Source of the DNA: Sergeia podlipaevii
Lineage: Eukaryota; Euglenozoa; Kinetoplastea; Trypanosomatida; Trypanosomatidae
DNA: 64,000 nt
Direction: 5' to 3'
NCBI GenBank assembly: GCA_030849805.1
Contig: JASANZ010002223.1
Coordinates: 1 to 64,000, forward strand
Shown: piece by piece, positions 38,499 through 46,805 of the stretch
Numbering within the stretch: position 1 is the stretch's first letter
Layout of the letters: each line of letters opens with the position of its first letter
Position numbers and translations under genes: made by a program
Notes under the pieces: model-generated
Database searches by the model: none
What the model was told of the DNA's origin: nothing
Seen by the model: only the letters and a program-made list of their open reading frames with translations

Positions 38499-40577
38499 CG
38501 TAGCGATATTTTTTTTACTTCGCGTCGACGGACTTAAAAAAAAAAAGTATATGTAGAAAGAGAGAGAGATGTGTATATGTGACTACCTTCGAAAAAAATG
38601 ACTTGGCTTTCCTTTATATATACAAGAGAATGTGAGAAAAAAGAATTTCATTTTTAAAGTTTACTGTACCTATCTTCCAAGAAAACAAGATAGTAGAAAG
38701 AGATGCAACAGCAATCGTACAAACTGTGCCTGCTGCATCAGCAATTCTTCAACAACCCTCCACAATCACAGGCGAGACGCACCGCATATCAGCATCGCCT
38801 CTCTTATAATATTCTTTTTTTAGAATGTATTCGTTTTCCACAAAACAGTGTACATATCGCTAGCACACCTTGGTCCTTCATTCTCTTCCTGCATATGTGC
38901 TACACAACACCTTCAATACGGCAAGAGAAGCGAAAATCAGCGAGGAGACGCGCTTTTTGAAAAACAAAAATAATAAAAGTACAAAAGAAGAAACATGTAT
39001 ACAAACATTTAGACATATATATAAACATAAATAGATAAATATATATATAAGTATAAAGAGAAAAAAGTGCTACAAAAAAAAAGAAAATTAGAAACTGTTA
39101 AACATCTGTTTGGCGAAAAAAAAGAGTGAGATCAAGCTCAGAATCAAGGGACAAAGCTGTACTACTACTACTACTACTACTATTCAAGCAAACACACAAG
39201 ATCAAAGTGGCTATTCATTACAAACTTGAGGCGTGTATCATAAGTTAAATAGAGAAATAATAAAAAAAGCAAAAGTAATACGTAACATAGAACAAGGAAT
39301 TGCAACTTCTGCGACAAAGCGGTTTGATGCACGACAGACAAGAAGGTGAGTGGCACACACCTCGCATCACCGTGAATGGCACTCAATCAGAGCATTCCCA
39401 CGCGGACAGGAATACGCTACTTCTTTTTGACCCCACAACTTCCTTTGCAGATAGAGCAATTACGACGCTAAAGCCTACAGTAATCAGACAAACAATATAT
39501 ATATGTGTATATGTGCTTTTATCATCGACACTGTCTCAAGTTTCGCTGAATCACTGCGCGGCACCTCTCCAATACATAAAATCCAGTGCATCACCGTTCT
39601 TCCTTTACTATTTCCCAAAAAATTAAACGCAGTTTCATGAAGAAGAACCCAATGGTAATTGAAATAGAACATAAAAAAAGGAATAAAAACGATAAAAAAC
39701 AATCGAACATATTTCTTTCCTCTGCCTACAACTCAAATGATAATAGCAAAAAAATAACAACCAAAAAAAAGGGAAAAAATGGTTCCAACTGCAAGATTAG
39801 AAAGAAAGAAAAAAAAAGAAATAGCGCACGAGAGGGGAAACGATTTTCCAATAGCAATTTGCTGAATTCAGAGAGAAGAGCAAAGAAAGAGCCAGCCAAC
39901 GTACTGTGCCACAAACACACGCAACTCAAAGATTTCCCACAAACACGTCGCACATATCAGTATTGGCAACCTTGATGACCATTTTACCAAGCAAGAGAAA
40001 TATAAAACAAGATAAAAGAGATAATATTATGATATAGTGAGAGACTACTCACTCACTCACTCACAAAAAGAAAAAAAAAAGAAAAAACAAGCAAACAGCA
40101 AAAAAAAAAAAAAAACATAATGCAGGAAAAAGGGAAGAAGAGAGGAAGAACGAAATGCACTAAATCCACAGTCATCCTTCATACACACCACATAACCAGG
40201 ACCGAGGCCTCCACTGCGTCTTTTCTCTAAATTCTTCCCACGGTCTTTCTTCCTTTTTTTTTCTTTAAATGAAAATTGATTTGTCTTATCGTTTTCTTTT
40301 CTATACCTCTATGTGCATTCAGAAGAAACAATAAATAAGAGAACAAAAAGTATCCCACCCTACATACATATATTTAAAAACTTCGCTCACTACACTACAT
40401 TTCCTCAACAGAGAAAAAAAAGTTAGTATAAAGGGAAAGAATTCCAGTGTAGTAAAAAGAAAAAGAGAGGAATAATAGGGCAATAAAATAATGTTCCATG
40501 CAGTGCCGCCGCTAACGTCTCGGCTCCACAACCAAGTCCTGAGAGTGCTCCACCGACATTGCTTCCCTCCCATTAAC
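38499..40577. other. Long spacer (2.1 kb) between the IQ-motif and 135-aa genes
   Basis: A-rich DNA with TA runs (39015-39050), the ACT repeat (39161-39181), a CACT run (40050-40063) and A15-type runs. Some 100-200 bp blocks (38700-38960, 39300-39480) are less biased but hold no frame I can support. A missed short gene or RNA is possible. Confidence 0.5.
39161..39181. repeat. (ACT)n trinucleotide repeat
   Basis: Seven ACT units in the 2-kb gene-free spacer between the 135-aa protein and the IQ-motif gene. Confidence 0.9.
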
Positions 40578-42344
40578 CTAAATAAAAGGCAAATTATTGT
40601 GGCTGACAGTCGGCATTCTACCTCGCATCCGCACTGGTGTCATACTCGACTTTGACCTGCACCGATGCCCTACTACTTTAGCGAGGTGACTCGCATATGC
40701 CTCTTCCCATAAGTGACGCCGCCCTGGCGCTGCTGTACGTGGTCTTAACCCATCTGCAGGAGCACCCGCCGCCGTCGCGTGAGTGCCGGTGGCATGCGGT
40801 GGCGCGTGGGCAGACATCGGGGTTGGAGAAAACGCGGCAACTTCGCCAGAGACCACGCAGTTGCTGCTATTGCTACTGCAGGTGTGTGTCATCAACGGTT
40901 CTTCAAGCAAGTCGGCGATTCGGCGCGGTGCGCCGGCACTTGGGCCTCGTGGGGTTCGTGGAGGAAGTCCCTGCACAATCAGCGCCGACTGGATACGACG
41001 CATTGGTGTGCGTTGGTTTCTAGAGCTACACGCTGTCTGGGGCCTTCGTCTGTGCGGCTGCTGGGGAAGAGGGGAGGTGGGTGCATGCGGCCCTGAGTTG
41101 ACGCACGCCATGGGCGTCCCAGAAGCATCGAGTCTTCTTGCTCCGTCTGGGCTGAGCTTTCCGGTGCGATCACCATCATCACCTGTACCACGTAGCGACA
41201 CGACGTACTTCGCGCCCTGCGCCTCACACCAGCGCTTCTTCAGCTGCATCGCTTCCGGAAGGGCATCCCGTGCTGGCCCTGTAATCCTCGGAACAGGTCC
41301 GACGCGAGAGCTGCTTAGTGCACGAAGTGCAAGCATCAAGGGAAACTCAGTGCGTGGGTTGAAAGTAATGAGTACGTGATAATATGAAGCGGGCGATATA
41401 ATGTTGGCTAAGTCTGGCAGTGGAATGCTCGTCGCAATGACTTGTGTACCACGCTCCGAGGCGGATCTGCGCGCCACCTCGCTTGCCTGCACATATTCCA
41501 GAAACGTGCATAGTTCGGCCACACTAGGGCACATGTTCATCACTTGACACCGGGCGGGGAAGGCCGCCATGCGCTCACGAATCCGGCGTCTGCGCATACG
41601 AGGCGAATCGTTGCTGGATGTTGCTGCCGCAGCTGTCAGTGAATCCCTGTAGTGGCGGAGCTGCTGGATATACTTGCTCTTCCCTACAGCGTAGTAAGTA
41701 TTGATTGCGGCGTTCATGTCTTCAGGAGATGCATAGCAGTCCATGAGTACACTCCATGTGTCCTCCACCAACGACTGGGCCTGAGCGCTCCTCAACCGCT
41801 TGACCCGCTCCTTTACCACCTGTTCCACCACCTTGCGTGCACGTGTCTGCTGAGTGACCCAGCGAGCCAGTACGAATTCTCGGTCCCTTCGTCGCCTGGC
41901 CAACGCCTTGCGAACGAACGCCTGGCATCGGCGAGTGGCAACAAGCAGATGCTGACACTGATAACTAAAGTTGCTTGAACTGCCAGCAATCAGTTGAAGG
42001 GTGTTGCGCACAATGGCCAATTTGAGCGAGAAGTCTGCAATGGAGTGTAGCATGCGCATGCTACCTTGGCGAACACCAAATAACTTGGCCTGGGCTTTCC
42101 ATGCCTCAAAGTGGTCCTTCGCCTCAATGGCTGCGACTGCGCCAAGAGTCACCTCGGGAGAGATTTGAAGAAGCTCATACGTGTGCTGCTGAGCAAGCAT
42201 CAAGCCCAGCAATGTACCCTCACCAGCGTTAGTGGAGTTCACCTGAGTTGCGGGACACAATGGCGTCTTGCGGATTGAAGGAGTGATGACTACGGCAGTG
42301 GAGGTGGGCTTTTTGAGCCGGCTACTTGCAGTTGTGTGCGGCAT
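40578..42344 (-). CDS. IQ-motif protein, 588 aa
   Basis: Seen: a polar N-terminus, helical segments (about 48-120), then an IQ-like motif CQAFVRKALARR (140-151) with the Q, R and R at the conserved spacing, followed by a very basic helix (about 150-190) that could bind calmodulin. The C-terminal third is Pro/Ser/Arg-rich and disordered. Function unknown; calmodulin binding is inferred. I start at the ATG at 42344 (MPHTT). Upstream the frame stays open through a TG repeat that would encode Cys-Val repeats, which is clearly untranslated sequence (42345-42411). Confidence 0.75.
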   Translation of the reverse strand: MPHTTASSRLKKPTSTAVVITPSIRKTPLCPATQVNSTNAGEGTLLGLMLAQQHTYELLQISPEVTLGAVAAIEAKDHFEAWKAQAKLFGVRQGSMRMLHSIADFSLKLAIVRNTLQLIAGSSSNFSYQCQHLLVATRRCQAFVRKALARRRRDREFVLARWVTQQTRARKVVEQVVKERVKRLRSAQAQSLVEDTWSVLMDCYASPEDMNAAINTYYAVGKSKYIQQLRHYRDSLTAAAATSSNDSPRMRRRRIRERMAAFPARCQVMNMCPSVAELCTFLEYVQASEVARRSASERGTQVIATSIPLPDLANIISPASYYHVLITFNPRTEFPLMLALRALSSSRVGPVPRITGPARDALPEAMQLKKRWCEAQGAKYVVSLRGTGDDGDRTGKLSPDGARRLDASGTPMACVNSGPHAPTSPLPQQPHRRRPQTACSSRNQRTPMRRIQSALIVQGLPPRTPRGPSAGAPRRIADLLEEPLMTHTCSSNSSNCVVSGEVAAFSPTPMSAHAPPHATGTHATAAGAPADGLRPRTAAPGRRHLWEEAYASHLAKVVGHRCRSKSSMTPVRMRGRMPTVSHNNLPFI

Positions 42345-42364
42345 TAGACTCGGAAACACAAACA

Positions 42365-42367
<3 letters not shown>

Positions 42368-42411
<44 letters not shown>
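42368..42411. repeat. (CA)n/(TG)n microsatellite in the 5' UTR of the IQ-motif gene
   Basis: About 22 CA units on the plus strand, TG on the coding strand. It ends about 23 nt upstream of the ATG at 42344. With the splice acceptor predicted at 42487-42488 the repeat would be within the mature mRNA leader. Confidence 0.9.
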
Positions 42412-42414
<3 letters not shown>

Positions 42415-42486
42415 CAAGATGTTCCCTGTAGTAAATTGCGTGCAGGGGCAACTTCTCCCTGCTTTTTGTGAGAGGCCCACTATAAC

Positions 42487-42488
42487 CT
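42487..42488 (-). promoter_or_regulatory. Predicted trans-splice acceptor AG for the IQ-motif gene
   Basis: On the coding strand an 11-T tract with CC before it is followed by AAAG; the AG is at 42488-42487. It gives a 5' UTR of about 142 nt that contains the TG repeat. Confidence 0.45.
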
Positions 42489-43234
42489 TTAAAAAAAAAA
42501 AGGAAAATATACTAGAAAAAAATCTTTAGTTTACTTTCCTGCTTGACCGCCAACTAAAGATAATAGCAAATAATGTGTATTCTTTTTTTATGTGAAGATG
42601 TGTACCTATGACTTGATGGTATCTTACGTGCGTAAACACACCCACTAAACTGTTCAAATGCACGGGGAACAAACTAGCTAAATATATATAATGGAAGAAA
42701 GATAGAGGCATGCAAAGTTCAAATATGGTCCATCCCTCACAACAGCCGGGCAATGATAATAATAAAAAAGATAATAATAAAATGATTCAACAGAGTACAA
42801 TGCAACACCACTTACAACACAAAATTTCTTTTTGTAAGTATCCCTTAAAACAGGAGAGAGAAAAAAAAAAACTAACGAGCGTGCGAGGTTGAGGCAACTG
42901 CAAAACCTGAGATAGAGATAGAGGAAGAGAGAGAACACGTACAGCCAAGTCACTCTCAATATCATATAAAACGTTTGCGTCCGCAAGAAACACAACCCAA
43001 ACCATATACGTCTCAGACACACACACGAGAAAGAAAAAAAAAGACGGAATCATAAAGTAGCTACTATAAGCAATCAATCAACGCAATTAGAAACAGTTAT
43101 TTTTCTTTTTAAGTTCGTGATGTGCCACCAGCACTCCGCCGCTCAATACCCACAGACCCTGTAGCACAGAGAAGTGGAGGCGACAGAGTGCCTTAGGGAG
43201 GAGAGAGAGAGAGATCTACGCAATGGTGTGCACG

Positions 43235-43969
43235 TTATTGCTTGTGATGCTTCTCCAGATACTCGTGGGCAGAGGTGATGCCAACACGAGCCACCACCTC
43301 GTCAAAAGGGGTACCAAGAAGGTCCTCCCACGGTACGTTAAGGTAGCATGGAATTGCTCTCTCGCCATGCACGTTGCAAGGCGCGTTCTCAGCTGCCCAC
43401 TGTCGGTACACGAGCATGCGCTGACGCTGCGCGCTGTTTAGATGGGGTGCACCACCTGCTATCGCCAGCACACCCAAAGGCAGTCCAGTGTGATACCACT
43501 CAAGCAGTTTCACTGCGAGTTCCTCCTCGACCGTGCGACCACAGCGAGTGATGGTGTGCAGGAAGTCATGGCACTGACGATAGCGTGTCATCACGTACGC
43601 TAGCACCGGATCTGAGATGTACTTCACCGGTGTGCGACCGTTAGGAGTGAAGCCATTGTGAGTCATGTACGCAGCGTAATGCTGACCAAAACTTCCAGCG
43701 GGCCCTGCCTTCGCCTCCTCCAATATTTCATCTGTAACGAGGGGTCTGGTCATGAGTATGCGCCGGCCCACCATATCCGCCATCATCACTCGCTTCATGT
43801 TTTCCAGCGCGTCAAGTGAAGAGAGCTCGCCGACTGCGGAAACGTCATCACCGCTGGTAGGGTCCCTAATGGCTTTCAAACTGTGACACATGAAGGAGGC
43901 TGCCTGCGTTGCCGCAGAGACGGCGGATGAAGCTAGTGGAAGTAGCGGAAGCAGTTTAACTACTTGCAT
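43235..43969 (-). CDS. COQ4: Ubiquinone biosynthesis protein COQ4, 244 aa
   Basis: A mitochondrial matrix-side scaffold and decarboxylation factor of the ubiquinone (coenzyme Q) synthesis complex. Seen: the family signature GxxFGxxYxxxMxxNGFxPxxR (about 92-112), DPVLAYVMTRYRQCHDFLH (120-138), and the metal-binding HDxxH-x11-E motif: H134, D135, H138 and E150. The length fits the family (about 230-270 aa). The N-terminus (VKLLPLLPLASS) is short and could be a weak mitochondrial targeting segment. Ubiquinone synthesis is spread over unlinked genes in trypanosomatids and no other COQ gene is seen here. The start is the ATG at 43969. Confidence 0.95.
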   Translation of the reverse strand: MQVVKLLPLLPLASSAVSAATQAASFMCHSLKAIRDPTSGDDVSAVGELSSLDALENMKRVMMADMVGRRILMTRPLVTDEILEEAKAGPAGSFGQHYAAYMTHNGFTPNGRTPVKYISDPVLAYVMTRYRQCHDFLHTITRCGRTVEEELAVKLLEWYHTGLPLGVLAIAGGAPHLNSAQRQRMLVYRQWAAENAPCNVHGERAIPCYLNVPWEDLLGTPFDEVVARVGITSAHEYLEKHHKQ

Positions 43970-45280
43970 TCTGTGTTTGTTTGTTTGCGTTCTTAATATA
44001 TATGTTTAGCTATATGCAAACACTTTCTTAAAAGCACTTGGAGGAAGTACCTCTCTGTTGTTGCTTTACTGAGAAAAATAAACTGGTAATGTATTGCCTT
44101 AAATGTTTTGTCTGAAATTGCGTTAGGCCGAAAAAAGGTGGGTTCAACAAACAAACTAAAAAAAAAAATAGTAATATTAAGACTTCAGCCGAACTTCTAG
44201 AGTACTCTCACGTGGATTGACACGCTACTGAAAATCTAACAAGACGGAGATAACTATGTGCAAAGCTTAACTTTCAGATAACCCGCGTTATGGAAAAAGG
44301 AATATAAAGAAAAAGAATTAAAAATACCATATAAACGCACAGAAGAAACGAGCTCAGCATGCATTGTAACAAGATGAGGGGATGTCTGTGCCAGTACGCT
44401 CTGCCTCATCACGCAAAGAAAAAGAGGGCCAAGAACCCCCCTATCCGCCAAGATGTGTGAACAACAGAAAAAAGAAAAAAGCACAATTATTTTTGTATTA
44501 ACAACAGAACAGAAAATAAACAAATAAATGTCGAAGTGATATCATATAACATAAAGCAACAATAGCGTACACACACGCGCGCGCGCGTGGAAAAAGAAAC
44601 AAAAGAAGCACACAAATACAGTGGGGAGATGAATAGCACAAGCAAAAAGGATGCACAGCGCTAGCATTATTCCTCTTTCTTCCCCTTGCAATTGTGAGGT
44701 AGAAACATCAACAACAACAACAAACATTGTGGTCCATAGTCGCATCATAGACCACAGGTAGGGTGTGGGGATAAATAAAGAAGAAGAAAAGCGTTTAATG
44801 AGCGGACTCACCAACTGCGTTTCACATTACAAGGAAGACAACGATAGCTGCATTAACAATACTCATAAATACACGAAGACCCCCCCCCCAAAAAAAAAAA
44901 AAAAAAAAAAATTCACGCCAACACAAATAAGCACACAGAATTGTGTAATTATGTGCCCCCTCCCCCAAATAAAAGGATAAAAAAAAGAAAAAAGAGTTTG
45001 AAACACTTAAACATATTTTAAAAAAATTGACTGAGATCACTATGATGGGATATTCCCCTTTCTCTGCAGGCGTTCATGGAGAAAGAAAGAGAAGGAGAAA
45101 ACGCAAAGCAAACAACTCACTTCCTTCACTCTTTCTTTCTCTCTCGCTCGCTTTATATAAAAACGAAATTATAGTACATCATATAAGAAATGGTGTAGAG
45201 CAAACTTGTATCATGTCCTCTCTACAACGAGAAAAACAAAACATCAAGAAGTATGGCCATATTTTTGATATGACCCTCAG
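43970..45280. other. Spacer (1.3 kb) between twin-knuckle and COQ4 genes
   Basis: Contains alternating CA/GC sequence (about 44567-44588), an ACA run (44708-44725) and the C10-A22 tract. No clear pyrimidine tract close to the COQ4 ATG. Open frames are low complexity. Confidence 0.6.
44880..44911. repeat. C10-A22 homopolymer pair
   Basis: About ten C followed by about 22 A on the plus strand, in the spacer between COQ4 and the twin-knuckle gene. It has the same order as the tract at 58082-58122. Confidence 0.9.
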
Positions 45281-45907
45281 CTACGTCGTGACACGTTTAC
45301 ACAAAGAACATGTTTTCCCTTTTGTGACCCAGCACCCGCAGGATGGGCACTTCATGCGTAACTTCGCTTTGGGGTCATACGCGGAAGTTTTGCGGAATTG
45401 GTGCTGATTCGCGTTATCTGGCACTGACACCGTAGACTGATCTTTTATCCTTTTGACTGCACCTTTGGGAAGTGTACCCGCCGCGTGCTCGTTACGCGCG
45501 TGAGACCCGCCATTGTCTACTTTTTCAAAAATCTCATCTCTCTCCGTATGCTCTTCGCAGTACGCAGGGTCGTACACTATCTCATTGGTTGTAGCGCCGT
45601 CCGTGGCCCTGTCTTTGTCGTGAGGAGAGATGACGCCGCCCACAAGGCCCTCATCCGCCTGCATGTGCTCTTCATGATTCATCTTGGACTTGGAGACTGA
45701 CTTGGACGTGCGGTGCTGTGGAGGCAGAGCCACAATTTCGCCATCGGCAGTACGGTGGCACTGATAGCACGCAGCGTCTTTAGTCGCCCAGCACCCACAG
45801 AACGTGCATTTCCGCTTTTTGTTCTTGGATGGGTCAAACGCGCAGGTCTCACGGAAGTTATGACCATGGGCGTTCTTGTACGTGGTGGGCTCTTGCTGGG
45901 TAGGCAT
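45281..45907 (-). CDS. Twin CxxCxC-knuckle protein, 208 aa, unknown function
   Basis: Not recognised. Seen: two copies of one module, at about 16-52 and 169-205. Each has a HxFRxTxAxDP head, a Lys/Arg-rich stretch, then CxxCGCWxTKxxxCxxC followed by a basic residue. Copy 1 cysteines are C34, C37, C39, C47 and C50; copy 2 are C187, C190, C192, C200 and C203, so the spacing is identical. The linker (55-165) is acidic and polar with no clear fold. Each module probably binds one zinc ion. The duplication with strict spacing means the modules matter, but the ligand is unknown. The start is the ATG at 45907; a likely splice AG lies at 45994-45995. Confidence 0.75.
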   Translation of the reverse strand: MPTQQEPTTYKNAHGHNFRETCAFDPSKNKKRKCTFCGCWATKDAACYQCHRTADGEIVALPPQHRTSKSVSKSKMNHEEHMQADEGLVGGVISPHDKDRATDGATTNEIVYDPAYCEEHTERDEIFEKVDNGGSHARNEHAAGTLPKGAVKRIKDQSTVSVPDNANQHQFRKTSAYDPKAKLRMKCPSCGCWVTKGKTCSLCKRVTT

Positions 45908-46805
45908 GATTGCTCAATAGAAACAGATATTGCTAGGCTTTCCTTGTGCAGAGCTTGTAGCCAAGGTATATAGAGGATACAACTACTCAAGCACTTTATA
46001 GGAAAAAAAAAAGAATTCAAATAGTACCCTGACACAACACAGAAACAATAACAAAGATAAAAGGAGTTGAATGGAATGAAATGCGCAAGTAATAATAAAT
46101 AATAATAAAAACACGGAGAAAAGAACTCCAAAGAAGACCTCACTCTGTCAAAATATGAACCCACACACGTGAAACTATAAAAATGCGTCGTCATTATTTT
46201 ACTTTCTTTTTTTTCCACCCTGAAGAAGCACTTGTGCACACAAACTAAACAGATATAAGGTATCCCTCTCTTCTTCTCTCTACCGCCGCCTCTGCTCCAG
46301 CAACTCTTTGTTCACTTCTACGCACAGGGGCAACAACAAAAAGGAAAGAGACGCTGAACCCAAACACGTGTGTTCACTGTCGTGCACGCTTGGTTCCTTG
46401 TATAAAGCACTTGTGCGTAGTTGCTGCTTAAGAGAACAGCGCACCTCTAGTGCGTCTGTTTTGTGATAAAGGAAAAAAAAAGATGGCGGCAAAACATATT
46501 TTCTTTTTCAAATAATAAGGAAAACAAAAGGAGGGCAAAAAAAAACTAGGTACTTGCTTCAGAAGTATATACAAGTTGCATCCCTCCCTTCTCTTCCATT
46601 GCTTTTATATGTTAACACCTCAGCTTTGCAGTTGGGAAAATAGTTCTGTTTTGCTTATTACTATATATAATTACTCTACGCTCCCCTTTATTACATTGAT
46701 GGAACAGGGCATGCTAATATCCAGCAGTAGCACATTATTTTTAAAAAATAGCAATAATAATAATAATAACAGCAACGCTCATAGCGGCACTAACACAAGT
46801 TGACG
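45908..46805. other. Spacer between ABC transporter and twin-knuckle genes
   Basis: Holds the twin-knuckle splice signal (A10 run at 46001-46010, AG at 45994-45995), AAT runs, and the 3' UTR of the transporter with an AAT run at 46752-46769. No gene seen. Confidence 0.6.

Larger units (their letters stand above)
42345..43234. other. Spacer between COQ4 and IQ-motif genes
   Basis: The lower 145 bp is the probable leader of the IQ-motif mRNA with its TG repeat; the rest is the COQ4 3' UTR with AAT runs (42757-42780) and purine blocks. No gene seen. Confidence 0.6.

Noticed and set aside
40783..41379. Plus-strand frame of about 198 codons
   Set aside because: Opposite the IQ-motif gene, which has the better codon bias and a protein-like sequence.
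42345..42411. Cys-Val repeat extension of the IQ-motif protein
   Set aside because: Translation of the TG microsatellite; no upstream ATG in the frame that would support it.
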